From Clostridia bacterium (GTDB lineage: Bacteria; Bacillota; Clostridia; Christensenellales; Aristaeellaceae): a stretch of DNA of 49,489 nt. The stretch spans positions 1 to 49,489 of the forward strand of contig JAGBFR010000073.1 in NCBI GenBank assembly GCA_017936375.1, in the 5' to 3' direction. Positions within the stretch are counted from its first letter, which is position 1. Every line of letters begins with the position of its first letter. Below, one piece after another: positions 14,087-24,569 of this stretch. The notes beneath the pieces are model-generated. The model was not told the origin of the DNA and ran no database searches. It saw nothing but the letters and a program-made list of their open reading frames with translations. The position numbers and the translations under genes are program-made.

Positions 14087-14878
14087 ATGCAGCTTGAAAT
14101 CGGCAAGGCAAAGGTTGAGGTGACCCTCAGCGGCAAAGCCGGACGCGGCGTCCTGCTGCTGCACGGCTGGGGCTGCTCTGCGGAGATGATGCGCTCCGTG
14201 CGCGATGCGCTGGACGGCGCGGCGCGCGTGGCGGCGATCGACTTCCCCGGGCATGGCCGGGAGGGCAAGGCGCTCCCGCCGCCGGAGCCGTGGGGCGTGC
14301 CGGAATACATGGAGATGACCGCGGAGGTGATCCGCCGGCTGGATCTCGCGCCGTGCGACATCGTGGCGCATTCCTTCGGCGCGCGCGTGGCGATTCTGCT
14401 GGCGTCCACGTATCCTGAGCTTGTCGGGCGGATGATTCTCACCGGCGCGGCGGGCATCAGGAAGCCCGCAAGCGGAAAGGCCAGCGCGATGACGACGCTC
14501 TACAAGGGGCTTCGCGGCGTGGTGAATGCGGCGGAAAAGACGCATCTCTTCGGCAGCCTACCGCAGAAGGGGCGCGAGGCGCTCATCCAGCGCTTCGGCT
14601 CACCGGATTACCGCGCGCTCACGCCGGAAATGCGCCAGACGTTCAACAAGGTCATTGCGCTGGATCTGAGCGACAGGCTTCCCCTCGTCAAGGCGCCGAC
14701 GCTCCTGTACTGGGGCGCGGAGGATACCGAGACCCCGCTTTGGATGGGGCAGAAGATGGAGGAGCAGATCCCCGACGCGGGCCTTGTCGTCGAGGCGGGC
14801 GCGGGTCACTTCGCGTATCTTGAGCAGAGCGCCCGGTTTTTGAGGATTGTACACAGCTTCCTGCTGGAGGGTAGATAA
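14087..14878 (+). CDS. Alpha/beta hydrolase
   Basis: 263-residue soluble alpha/beta hydrolase. LLLHGWGCSAEMM carries the oxyanion-hole HG, AAIDFPGHGREGKA is the strand 4 motif, and the nucleophile elbow is A-H-S96-F-G-A. The acid is D213 in LLYWGAEDTETP and the histidine is H241 in EAGAGHFAYLEQ, so a full Ser-Asp-His triad is present. A GxSxG variant with Ala first is common in esterase and C-C hydrolase branches. Substrate unknown. The stop codon abuts the ATG of the MurF-like gene (no gap), so it is co-transcribed with cell wall genes. Confidence 0.82.
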   Translation: MQLEIGKAKVEVTLSGKAGRGVLLLHGWGCSAEMMRSVRDALDGAARVAAIDFPGHGREGKALPPPEPWGVPEYMEMTAEVIRRLDLAPCDIVAHSFGARVAILLASTYPELVGRMILTGAAGIRKPASGKASAMTTLYKGLRGVVNAAEKTHLFGSLPQKGREALIQRFGSPDYRALTPEMRQTFNKVIALDLSDRLPLVKAPTLLYWGAEDTETPLWMGQKMEEQIPDAGLVVEAGAGHFAYLEQSARFLRIVHSFLLEGR

Positions 14879-16429
14879 ATGGGATTCATCATCGGATTGC
14901 TGGAGACGGCTGCGGTCGTCTGCTGCTGTATCGCCGTGGGCTGGCGGCTGCTGCATTATTTCCAGCTGGAGAGCTATCAGCTCCCCGGCTATTACAGGAG
15001 CCTCCGCCGCAATGCGCAGAAGGTGCTGCCGCCGTGTCTGGCGCTTGCCGCGCTGGGCGTGGTGCTGACGGTGCTGGGCGCGCCCGCGCCGGTGCGCATC
15101 ATTGCGGTAGCCGCGTTTGCCTCCGTGCTCGAGCGCCGCGCGAGGAAGGAAAAGGCGAAGAAGCCCTTCGTCGTCACCGAGCGCATCAAGCGCCTGATCG
15201 CCATGCATGCGGCGACGACCTTCGTCGTGGCGCTCCTCGCGGGCGCTATGTCGACGGTGCTGCTGTATCTGCTGCCCGCGTTTGAGGCGCTGCTCATCTT
15301 GCTGGCCGCCGTCTGCGCGCAGCCGATCGAGACGCACATCAACAATCAGTTCTTAAACGACGCCAAGCGCAGGCTGAATGATCTGCCGGAGCTCATCAAG
15401 ATCGGCATTACCGGCAGCTACGGCAAGACGAGCACCAAATTCCTCCTGCGCGACATCCTGTCCGTCAAATACCGCGTGCTGGCCACGCCCTCGAGCTTCA
15501 ATACGCCGATGGGCGTCACCCGCGTCATCCGCGAGCAGCTGATGCCCACGCATCAGGTCTTCATCGCCGAGATGGGCGCGCGGCATGTGGGCGATATCAA
15601 GGAGCTGGTCGACCTCGTCCATCCGACGATGGGCCTGATCACCTCCGTCGGTCCGCAGCATCTGGATACCTTCGGCACGATCGAGCGGATCAAGAACACG
15701 AAATACGAGCTGGCGGAGGGCCTGCCGCAGGACGGCGTGGCGATCTTCGCCCGGGACGGCGCGATCTGCGAGGAGCTGTATGCGCGCTGCCCGCTTGAGC
15801 AAAAATACATGCCCGGCGATCTGATGACGGCGACCGATATTCAGGCCGGCCCGTGGGGCACGCGCTTCACGCTGACGGATAAGGAGACCGGCGAGAGCCG
15901 CGTCTGCCAGACGAGGCTGCTGGGCGAGCATTCGATCTCCAACCTGCTGCTCTGCTGCACGGCGGCGAGGAAGCTGGGCATGACGCTTGAGGAGATCGCG
16001 CGCGGCGTGGCGCTGTGCCAGCCGGTGGAGCACAGGCTCCAGCTGCTCGGCGGGGACGGCGGCATCACCGTCATCGACGACGCGTTCAATTCCAATCCTG
16101 TCGGCGCGCGCGCTGCGCTGCGCGTGCTGGAGAATTTCCCCGGCCGCAGGATCATCATCACCCCCGGTATGGTTGAGCTGGGCGGCGAAGAGGATGCATT
16201 CAACCGCAGCTTCGGCGAGCAGATGGCAAAGAGCGTGGATGTGGCGATTCTTGTCGGCCGCAGGCACACGCAGCCCATCGTCGACGGCCTGACGGAGGCT
16301 GGCTTCCCGCAGGAGAATATCCATGTCGTGGGCAGCCTTGAAGAGAGCACGGCCGTGCTGCATGCCATGATGAAAACCGGCGACGTTGTGCTGTATGAGA
16401 ACGATCTGCCGGATAATTACAGCGAGTGA
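14879..16429 (+). CDS. murF: MurF-like Mur ligase with N-terminal membrane domain
   Basis: 516 residues. The N-terminal 150 residues replace the usual substrate-binding domain with about four membrane helices (about 2-27, 50-66, 71-84 and 112-147). The ATP-grasping central Mur ligase domain begins with GITGSYGKTST (176-186), then NTPMGVTRVI, EMGARHVGDI and the H-x-D-x-F-G segment QHLDTFGTIERIKNTKYEL. The C-terminal domain has EHRLQLL, DDAFNSNPVGARAAL and TPGMVELGGEE. Standard MurF adds D-Ala-D-Ala to UDP-MurNAc-tripeptide; the adjacent ddl makes that dipeptide, supporting the role, though the membrane-tethered form may be a paralogue acting on a different or lipid-linked substrate. The stop is 14 bases before ddl. 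Confidence 0.75.
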   Translation: MGFIIGLLETAAVVCCCIAVGWRLLHYFQLESYQLPGYYRSLRRNAQKVLPPCLALAALGVVLTVLGAPAPVRIIAVAAFASVLERRARKEKAKKPFVVTERIKRLIAMHAATTFVVALLAGAMSTVLLYLLPAFEALLILLAAVCAQPIETHINNQFLNDAKRRLNDLPELIKIGITGSYGKTSTKFLLRDILSVKYRVLATPSSFNTPMGVTRVIREQLMPTHQVFIAEMGARHVGDIKELVDLVHPTMGLITSVGPQHLDTFGTIERIKNTKYELAEGLPQDGVAIFARDGAICEELYARCPLEQKYMPGDLMTATDIQAGPWGTRFTLTDKETGESRVCQTRLLGEHSISNLLLCCTAARKLGMTLEEIARGVALCQPVEHRLQLLGGDGGITVIDDAFNSNPVGARAALRVLENFPGRRIIITPGMVELGGEEDAFNRSFGEQMAKSVDVAILVGRRHTQPIVDGLTEAGFPQENIHVVGSLEESTAVLHAMMKTGDVVLYENDLPDNYSE

Positions 16430-16443
16430 GGAGAGGTCAGATT

Positions 16444-17652
16444 ATGAGCAAAATGAACATTGCGGTTCTCTTTGGTTCCCGCAGCTGCGAGCACGATGTG
16501 TCCATCGTCTCCGCGCTGCAGCTGATTGAGGCGGCGAAGGCGGCGGGCTATACCGTCACGCCGGTCTATATCTCCAGAGAAGGCCTGTGGTACACGGGCG
16601 ACGCGCTGTGCCAGATTGAGAATCTCCGTGAATTCAACCCGATGGCCAAGGGCATTACCCGCGTCAATCTTGACGTGAGCGCGAATGCCGGCGACCTGTG
16701 GGCGTGGCCGCCGCAGCGCGCGGGCATCTTTGCCAAGGTGCCGGCCCCGGTGGCGCATATCGACGTCGCGATCCCCGTCTTCCACGGCATGAACGGCGAG
16801 GACGGCACCATCCAGGGCCTGCTGGAGATGGCGAATATCCCGTATGCCTCCTCCGGCGTGCTGGGCTCCGCCGTGGGCATGGATAAGATCGCGCTCAAGC
16901 AGATCCTGCGCGGCGCGGGCTTCCCTGTGCTCGACTATGTCTGGCTGACCCGCGATCAGCTGGGCGAGGGCAGCGAGGCGATCATCGAAAAGATCGAGAA
17001 GAAGCTCAAGTACCCGGTCTTCGTCAAGCCCGCGTGCCTGGGTTCCTCCATCGGCGTCTCCCGCGCGAATAACCGCGAGGAGCTCGAGCAGGCGATGGCG
17101 CTCGCGGCGAGCTATGACCGCCGCATCCTCGTGGAGGCCGGCGTCATCCATCCCGTTGAGATCAACTGCGCCGCGCTGGGCTACGGCGAATCTGTGCGCG
17201 CCTCCGTGTGCGAGATGCCCGTGCCGACATCCGACGGCAGCTTCCTCACCTTCTGGGAGAAGTACCTGCGCAATGCCGGCGTGAAGGGCGAGGCCAGCCG
17301 CGGCATGAAGAGCCTCTCCCGCGTGATTCCGGCGAAGATCGGCGACGCGCTGACCGAGCGCATCCAGAAGATGACCTGCGAGATCTTCAGGCTGCTGGAC
17401 TGCCGCGGCACCGTGCGCGTGGACTACATCCTCGATGAGAACGACATGCTCTACGTCAACGAGCCCAACACCATCCCGGGCTCCCTCGCCTTCTATCTGT
17501 GGAAGGAGTGCGGCGTGAGCTTTGCCGATCTGGTGGATCAGATGGTCGAGGACGCGCTGCTAGCGCATGCGGATAAGAATAAGAATGTTTACGCGTTTGA
17601 CTCCACGATCCTGCAGAAGGTGACCTCCGGCGCAAAGGGCGCCAAGCGCTGA
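16444..17652 (+). CDS. ddl: D-alanine--D-alanine ligase family protein
   Basis: 402 residues from the ATG at 16444, which follows GAGGAGAGG by 7 bases. ATP-grasp ligase: IAVLFGSRSCEHDVSIVSA is the Ddl N-terminus, VFHGMNGEDGTIQGLLE and PYASSGVLGSAVGMDK the substrate and hinge motifs, YPVFVKPACLGSSIGVS the ATP lysine and serine loop, and FVNEPNTIPGSL-like YVNEPNTIPGSLAFYLW the metal-binding Asn/Glu segment. The omega-loop region reads FLTFWEKYLRNAG instead of the usual YDYxxKY, as in a clostridial side branch of the family; D-Ala-D-Ala activity is probable, a different second amino or hydroxy acid is possible. It sits directly behind the MurF-like gene. Confidence 0.82.
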   Translation: MSKMNIAVLFGSRSCEHDVSIVSALQLIEAAKAAGYTVTPVYISREGLWYTGDALCQIENLREFNPMAKGITRVNLDVSANAGDLWAWPPQRAGIFAKVPAPVAHIDVAIPVFHGMNGEDGTIQGLLEMANIPYASSGVLGSAVGMDKIALKQILRGAGFPVLDYVWLTRDQLGEGSEAIIEKIEKKLKYPVFVKPACLGSSIGVSRANNREELEQAMALAASYDRRILVEAGVIHPVEINCAALGYGESVRASVCEMPVPTSDGSFLTFWEKYLRNAGVKGEASRGMKSLSRVIPAKIGDALTERIQKMTCEIFRLLDCRGTVRVDYILDENDMLYVNEPNTIPGSLAFYLWKECGVSFADLVDQMVEDALLAHADKNKNVYAFDSTILQKVTSGAKGAKR

Positions 17653-17662
17653 AATCCGAAAA

Positions 17663-17748
17663 TGGGGCGTCTGGGGCTTCAAAAAACAGTGCTGCTGCAT
17701 TTTGAAAATGTAAACACTCCTATTTCTGATGCCCCAGAAGCCCCAGAA
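17663..17748. repeat. Inverted repeat with doubled TGGGGC units
   Basis: TCTGGGGCTTC (17670-17680) is exactly complementary to GAAGCCCCAGA (17737-17747). Each arm also carries a second TGGGGC/GCCCCA unit (17663-17668 and 17731-17736), so two pairing registers are possible across a 56-base AT-rich loop. Confidence 0.6.
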
Positions 17749-17773
17749 CGGATGCTTTATATCTGAACGAAAG

Positions 17774-17803
17774 AAAGCCCTCTCCGGGCGGAGAGGGCTT
17801 TTG
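17774..17803. terminator. Bidirectional terminator between ddl and the LUD gene
   Basis: AAAGCCCTCTCC (17774-17785), GGGC loop, GGAGAGGGCTTT (17790-17801), T tract on the plus strand and A tract upstream, so it can stop both convergent transcripts. Confidence 0.85.
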
Positions 17804-17811
17804 AAAGCTCA

Positions 17812-18420
17812 TCAGAAGCCAAGCGCTTCGTCAACGAGCAGAACGACCATCCTGTGGGCGGACACCGCGTGCTCGAGGCTGACGACGGCGCAGCACATCG
17901 GGTTTTTGCACTGGGCGGCGCTGCATTCGCCCTTGGCGCAGGGGGTATCGAGGTTCAGGCGGCGGGCGTTCGCCGGGCAGGCGACCTGCTTGATGCGGCG
18001 GATGGCCTGCTGATAGCCGCCCTCGACGATCTTGTTGCGGCCGATGATGAAATAGACGGTCTTCGGGCCGTAGCAGGTCGCGGCGACGCGGTTGCCTGTG
18101 CCGTCGATATTGACGATCAGGCCGTCAGCGGTGAGCGCATTGGCGGAGCAGACGTAGAGCGGGGCGCTCATTGCCTCGCGCAGTGTGTCATGGCGCTCCG
18201 CGTGCGGCACATCCCAGTGCCAGATCACGGGGTGGCCTGCGGCGATGAGCTGTTCCTTGAGGCCCATCTGACGGGCGGTCATGCAGCCGCCGATGGCGAC
18301 GGTTTCGCCTGCGGGCATGTCCTCAAGGAGGAAGGCGGCAGCCTCTGCTGCCTCCTTAAAACAGTGTGTCTGGAAACCGCGCGCCTCGAGCGCACGGGCG
18401 ACGTGATTGAGATCGGTCAT
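17812..18420 (-). CDS. LUD-domain (DUF162, LutC-like) protein with C-terminal Cys cluster
   Basis: 202 residues on the minus strand. The LUD fold, related to LutC of lactate utilisation, is seen from VAIGGCMTARQMGLKEQLI, VCSANALTADGLIVNIDGTG and VYFIIGRNKIVEGGYQQAI. The tail KRLNLDTPC-like RRLNLDTPCAKGECSAAQC followed by NPMCC gives five to six clustered cysteines, as in the stand-alone clostridial LUD proteins; they probably bind a metal or Fe-S cluster (inference). The exact reaction of stand-alone members is not known to me. Own promoter at 18501-18509, convergent with ddl. Confidence 0.8.
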   Translation of the reverse strand: MTDLNHVARALEARGFQTHCFKEAAEAAAFLLEDMPAGETVAIGGCMTARQMGLKEQLIAAGHPVIWHWDVPHAERHDTLREAMSAPLYVCSANALTADGLIVNIDGTGNRVAATCYGPKTVYFIIGRNKIVEGGYQQAIRRIKQVACPANARRLNLDTPCAKGECSAAQCKNPMCCAVVSLEHAVSAHRMVVLLVDEALGF

Positions 18421-18500
18421 GCGGATCGCTCCTTCTGTATGGCTGATGAGTGTTCCTGTCGGATGTCCCCGGCGCGCCTGTGCGCTGGGAGGATATCCGT

Positions 18501-18509
18501 ATTATACCA
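18501..18509 (-). promoter_or_regulatory. Extended -10 promoter of the LUD gene
   Basis: On the minus strand the bases read TGG-TATAAT (-10 complement of 18501-18506, with TG one base upstream), an extended -10; the -35 (TTTCCC) is poor. It gives a leader of roughly 75 bases. Confidence 0.55.
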
Positions 18510-18577
18510 GTATTTGCCCGAAAGGGAAAGGGGCGCCGGTAAAACCGGCAGCAAGCGAAGGAAGAGGGGGGACGCAC

Positions 18578-19504
18578 ATGCTTGACGAATGGATCGAGCG
18601 GCAGGTGGATCGAGCCTGTATCGCCGTGCCGAAATACCTGCGTCCCCGGCTGATCCGCATGTCGGATTCGGGCCTTGGCTGGCGGATCTGCCTGTACTGC
18701 ATCAGCATGTACAATGCGCTCAAGCGCATGCTCTCCCACATCAAGGACGAGGAGAATGCGGAGTCCTTCGCCAAGGAGACGCTGGCCAAAGGCGGCGATC
18801 AGATTGACGAGCTGGGCCGTTTCCTGCGGCGTCTGGGCGGCGTGCTTGAACGGATGGAGGCGAGGAGCCGCAGAACGCTCTTTGCCGGCCTGCTTTTTCT
18901 TGCGCTGCTCTGTGCGCTGGGCGTGCTGGCTACGGGCAGCGCGCTGCTTGCCGGCTGTGCGGCTGCGCTGATGTTTTTCTTTCTGGGCGAGAGCATGGAG
19001 GCGGGGTATCGCCCCGTGAGCCGGTATGTGCGCCAGCGGTATCTGGCGGCCATCCTGCTGCGGGCGGGCGGCTACGGCACGCTGACGCTGGGTTTGTTCC
19101 GGCTGTATGCATCCGGCGGCCTGCCGACGAACATCGTCCTGCAGAGCGCGATGATCGTCATGCTCTTTGTGCATATGGTGATGTTCCTTGGCTTTGCGGC
19201 CTTCGTGCGGGCGCAGCAGCCGATGCTGCGCGTGCTCACGGGCCTGCTGGGCGTGCTGCCGGCGCTTGCCGCCGCTGCGGCGCTGTCCGTTGCGGCTTCG
19301 CTGATCGGCGTTTCGCCGCTGGCGGCCATCTATGGCTTTATGATTGCGGGGGGCGTGATGCTCCTCTTCCTGACCGAGCAGCTGTACATGATCGACAGGA
19401 TCGGCCTTGTGCCCATCCCGCTGAACGGACTGATCACCTGCGCGCTGTCCCTGCTGGGGCATGCGCTGCTGATTGCGGCGGCATGGCTGATGGACCTGAT
19501 GTAA
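18578..19504 (+). CDS. Polytopic membrane protein of unknown function
   Basis: 308 residues from the ATG at 18578 (AGAGGGGG site at 18563-18570). The first 95 residues are soluble and amphipathic with a helical segment (SHIKDEENAESFAKETLAKG), probably cytoplasmic. About seven hydrophobic helices follow from residue 100 to the end (for example TLFAGLLFLALLCALGVLA, VMLFVHMVMFLGFAAFV and YGFMIAGGVMLLFLTEQLY). I recognise no catalytic motif or transporter signature. It is divergent from the LUD gene and 59 bases upstream of lepA. Confidence 0.6.
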   Translation: MLDEWIERQVDRACIAVPKYLRPRLIRMSDSGLGWRICLYCISMYNALKRMLSHIKDEENAESFAKETLAKGGDQIDELGRFLRRLGGVLERMEARSRRTLFAGLLFLALLCALGVLATGSALLAGCAAALMFFFLGESMEAGYRPVSRYVRQRYLAAILLRAGGYGTLTLGLFRLYASGGLPTNIVLQSAMIVMLFVHMVMFLGFAAFVRAQQPMLRVLTGLLGVLPALAAAAALSVAASLIGVSPLAAIYGFMIAGGVMLLFLTEQLYMIDRIGLVPIPLNGLITCALSLLGHALLIAAAWLMDLM

Positions 19505-19563
19505 CCTGACCATTCCCGGCGCTGTGCCGGTTACCTGATTGACCCGAAACGGAGGATACTACT

Positions 19564-21369
<1,806 letters not shown>

Positions 21370-21384
21370 GAATCGAGAATATAC

Positions 21385-23184
21385 ATGATGATAGCTTTGA
21401 AGGGCGCCGTTCTTGTGCTCTCTCTGCTGGGTTATGGAATGACCTGTAAGAGGTGCAGGGTGCCCGTTCCGTTCTGCTTTCCGGTCGCAGTGTCGGGCGT
21501 GACTGTGGCGCTGTATCTGATGGGATTTACCGGAGCGCTTGATCTGGCGGCGTATGGAGTTTTGCTGGTCGGCCTGATCCTGTTGCTCTGCACAGCCGGG
21601 AAGGGAAGCCTCAGCAGCTTCTTTTCTCAGCAGGCGGTTTGGTTTATCCTGCTGTCCGTGGTGTGGCTGTTTGTGATTACGCGCGGTGTGACGCTGTCCC
21701 ATGCGGATGACGGGTCGCACTGGTATCGCGTGAATAAAGCGATTTTCTACGAGAAAGCTTATCCCACCACGCCGGATATTACCTATTACGATTATGTGCC
21801 GGGTGTTCAGATCTGGAATTCATTTGTTCAGAGGTTTATTGGTTTTTCCATTCCGAATTGCCTGTTTGCACAGGGGCTTCTCAATATTTTCTTCGTTGGT
21901 TCTCTGTTCGCGGGAATCGACCGCCTCTCCGGCGTGAAGGAACGCGTGGCGGCAGCTGCAGTGATATGCGCGGGTGCCGTTGCGCTGTGCTGCATGACCG
22001 TGGGCACCTATACGCTGACAGTCGATATGCAGCTGGGCTGCATTGCCATGGCGGCGCTGATCTGGGTTCTGCATCAAGGCAATGAATCGCAGGCTCAGCT
22101 GCCGGCCGCCCTGATGCTCAGTATGCTGGCGCTTACGAAGCGGAGCGGACTGTTCTTTGCGCTAGCGGTGGCGGTATGGGCTGCCCGTCGTTATCGCTGG
22201 CGGGGCAGAAAGCTGATCGCGCATCTGCTTTTCTGGCTGGGAATTCCGGTGCTGCTCTATCTGATGTACACCCTGCGAACAGGGATGGTATACGGCGGCG
22301 GGGCGGATAGCTTGCAGGGTGTATCGATCGAACGCTATTCTGATCTGCTGATGCAGAAAGATGCAGATGTGCTGGGTTCGATCACGAAGGTTTTCCTGTA
22401 TGCTTTGTTCATTGAAGGGGACAAGTCCATGCTGCCGCTGACGGTGTATTCCGTCTTTGCGGCGATGTATGCACTGTACTGGCAGCTCAAGAGAAAGAGA
22501 TGTGCTGCGCAGGCAGCGGAAATCAGGCAGGGGCTGTTGGGTACCCTGGCGCTGCTGCTTATTTACATTATCACGCTGTATGTGACGTATCTGCTGTCAA
22601 TGACAAATGACGAGGCGCTGCGTATGAGCAGCTTCTCCCGGTATTACGGTACGGCTGTGCTGATCGTGTCGGGCGTGTCGCTGTATCTGATGACCTCTCA
22701 GATCGCGGCGGCATCGCGAGCCGGTGCTGTGAAGGGTCTGGCGGCTTATCTGATGCTGTGCGTGTTCTGCGTGTGCATGCCGGGCGCCTATTCGAAGTCG
22801 TATATCTTTGGCAGGGATTCCTACAGACCGCCGCAGCGCTATCACTGCGGACTGTGGGAAAAGATGGAGTACTACATTCCTCAGCAGAATGAGTATTCGG
22901 AAGACAGGTATCTGGTATTCTGGGAGCCAAGCGAGCTGTATGGCATCAAGCGCAATGAAAAGCGGGTAAAAAATGCCATTATCAGTTGGGTCAGATCAAC
23001 GAATGTCGATCTGATGACAGCGAAACATGTGAACCGCAATCTTGATCAGCAGACGCTGGAAGCAATGCGTTCGTACGACTATGTTGTGTTCATGACAAAA
23101 ATGACAAAGCGTAAAAAGTACCTGGAGCCCTATCTTCCGATTGATGATTACACGGTTGGAACTCGGGAAATCATCATTGAGTAA
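21385..23184 (+). CDS. Polytopic membrane protein, possible GT-C-type glycosyltransferase
   Basis: 599 residues with about ten to twelve membrane helices over the first 465 residues and a soluble tail of about 130 residues. The first large loop, after a helix ending VITRGV, has TLSHADDGSHWYRVNKA, an acidic motif in the place where GT-C glycosyltransferases (PMT/ArnT and related polyprenyl-sugar-using enzymes) carry their catalytic acid; LALTKRSGLFFALA resembles the middle of that fold. This is a weak assignment. GC content is near 48-50 percent compared with over 60 percent in lepA, and the gene separates lepA from hemW, which usually lie together. The ribosome binding site is poor. It looks like an insertion of foreign or fast-evolving DNA. 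Confidence 0.5.
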   Translation: MMIALKGAVLVLSLLGYGMTCKRCRVPVPFCFPVAVSGVTVALYLMGFTGALDLAAYGVLLVGLILLLCTAGKGSLSSFFSQQAVWFILLSVVWLFVITRGVTLSHADDGSHWYRVNKAIFYEKAYPTTPDITYYDYVPGVQIWNSFVQRFIGFSIPNCLFAQGLLNIFFVGSLFAGIDRLSGVKERVAAAAVICAGAVALCCMTVGTYTLTVDMQLGCIAMAALIWVLHQGNESQAQLPAALMLSMLALTKRSGLFFALAVAVWAARRYRWRGRKLIAHLLFWLGIPVLLYLMYTLRTGMVYGGGADSLQGVSIERYSDLLMQKDADVLGSITKVFLYALFIEGDKSMLPLTVYSVFAAMYALYWQLKRKRCAAQAAEIRQGLLGTLALLLIYIITLYVTYLLSMTNDEALRMSSFSRYYGTAVLIVSGVSLYLMTSQIAAASRAGAVKGLAAYLMLCVFCVCMPGAYSKSYIFGRDSYRPPQRYHCGLWEKMEYYIPQQNEYSEDRYLVFWEPSELYGIKRNEKRVKNAIISWVRSTNVDLMTAKHVNRNLDQQTLEAMRSYDYVVFMTKMTKRKKYLEPYLPIDDYTVGTREIIIE

Positions 23185-23198
23185 GGGCTGGACAGCAT

Positions 23199-24401
23199 AT
23201 GGAAAGTGTATTGGGCATGAATCATACTGTTTCTGTTTACATCCACATCCCGCTGTGCATCAAAAAGTGCGCCTACTGCGACTTTGCCTCCTATCCGGGG
23301 CGGCTGCCGCAGCAGGATGCGTATATCGACGCCGTCTGCCGCGAGATCCGCGCGCAGGCGGCGTTCTTTGGGCGCAGGCGGGTCGCGACGGTGTTCCTTG
23401 GCGGCGGCACGCCGACGCTCCTCACCGCGGAGCAGCTGAGCAGGATCATGGATGCGCTGCGCGAATGCTTTGACCTTTTGCCGGATGCGGAGATCACCAT
23501 GGAGGGCAACCCCGGCACGCTCTCGCCGGACCGGCTTGCGGCGTACCGCGCTTCGGGCGTCAATCGCCTGTCGCTGGGCGTGCAGAGCATGGACGACGGT
23601 CTGCTTGCTGCCATCGGGCGCATCCACACGGCGGAGCAGGCAGAGGAGGCCGTGCGCATGGCGCGCGGGGCGGGGTTTGACAATCTGAACCTCGACCTGA
23701 TGTATGGCCTGCCGGGGCAGACCCCGGCTCAGTGGGAAAGCACGCTGCGCGCGGCGATCGCCCTTGGACCGGAGCACCTGAGCTGCTACAGCCTGATCCT
23801 CGAGGAGGGGACGCTGCTGCACAGGCAGGTGGAGGAGGGTTCCTGCGCGCCGCTGCCGGACGAGGACGCGCTGGACGAGATGGACGCGATCACCGCGCGC
23901 CTGACCGCGCAGGCGGGCTATGCGCAGTATGAGGTATCCAACTACGCCAGACCCGGGCGGGAATGCCGCCACAACATCGTCTACTGGGAATGCCTGCCGT
24001 ATCTGGGCGTGGGCTGCGCGGCGCACGGCGATATGGACGGGCGGCGATATGAGCACACAGTCGACTTTGCGCAATATCTGGAAGACTGCGATGACGCCGC
24101 ATGCCTCAACAGCGCCGAGGGCAACAATACGCTGGAGGAGCGGATGTTTGAGCGGGCGATGATGGGCCTGCGCATGGTGCGCGGCATGGATGCGGCGCGC
24201 TTTGAGCGGGACTTTGGCCGGCGCGCGCAGGATGTCTGGCCGAGGACGATGGAAAAGATGACGCGCATGGGTCTGATCGATCCGCAAACGGCGGATGATG
24301 CGGGCGTATATAATGAAAGAATCCGCCTGACGCCGCGCGGCATGCAGGTGATGAACGGCGTGCTGGTGGAGATGATGGAGGAGCAGGAAAAGGGCGGCTG
24401 A
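23199..24401 (+). CDS. hemW: Radical SAM heme chaperone HemW
   Basis: 400 residues. VYIHIPLCIKKCAYCDF holds the CxxxCxxC cluster with the extra downstream aromatic/Phe typical of HemN/HemW; FLGGGTPTLLTAEQLSRIM, EGNPGTLSPDRL, RLSLGVQSMDDGLL and DLMYGLPGQTPAQW are the following radical SAM motifs, and the HemN C-terminal domain has EERMFERAMMGLRM. HemW lacks the fourth cysteine needed for coproporphyrinogen oxidase and is a heme-trafficking protein. Start is 23199; ATG 23217 (MNHTVSVYIHIP) is equally plausible and closer to family length. Confidence 0.92.
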   Translation: MESVLGMNHTVSVYIHIPLCIKKCAYCDFASYPGRLPQQDAYIDAVCREIRAQAAFFGRRRVATVFLGGGTPTLLTAEQLSRIMDALRECFDLLPDAEITMEGNPGTLSPDRLAAYRASGVNRLSLGVQSMDDGLLAAIGRIHTAEQAEEAVRMARGAGFDNLNLDLMYGLPGQTPAQWESTLRAAIALGPEHLSCYSLILEEGTLLHRQVEEGSCAPLPDEDALDEMDAITARLTAQAGYAQYEVSNYARPGRECRHNIVYWECLPYLGVGCAAHGDMDGRRYEHTVDFAQYLEDCDDAACLNSAEGNNTLEERMFERAMMGLRMVRGMDAARFERDFGRRAQDVWPRTMEKMTRMGLIDPQTADDAGVYNERIRLTPRGMQVMNGVLVEMMEEQEKGG

Positions 24402-24529
24402 TGCGCGTCTGCTGCTCCAAAACCGCATCCTGACGGCTGAAACCTGCGCTGGGGCGCTGAAGTGTCACAGGGCGCGTCTGTGCGCTTTTGCGAAGGGCAG
24501 GAAAAGTCAAAAAACATGCGCAAACCCTG

Positions 24530-24558
24530 TTGACAAAAATCTGCAGTCGTGGTATCTT
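24530..24558 (+). promoter_or_regulatory. Promoter of the hrcA-grpE-dnaK operon
   Basis: TTGACA (24530-24535), 17-base spacer, TATCTT (24553-24558). The CIRCE element begins 11 bases after the -10, covering the start site. Confidence 0.75.
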
Positions 24559-24569
24559 TATCACGCTGA

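Noticed and set aside
18421-18500. Riboswitch in the leader of the LUD gene
   Set aside because: The roughly 75-base leader is GC-rich but matches no riboswitch or T-box pattern I know.
24466-24490. CACAG/CTGTG stem after hemW as a terminator
   Set aside because: Five pairs with an imperfect tail CGCTTTTGCG; too weak to call.
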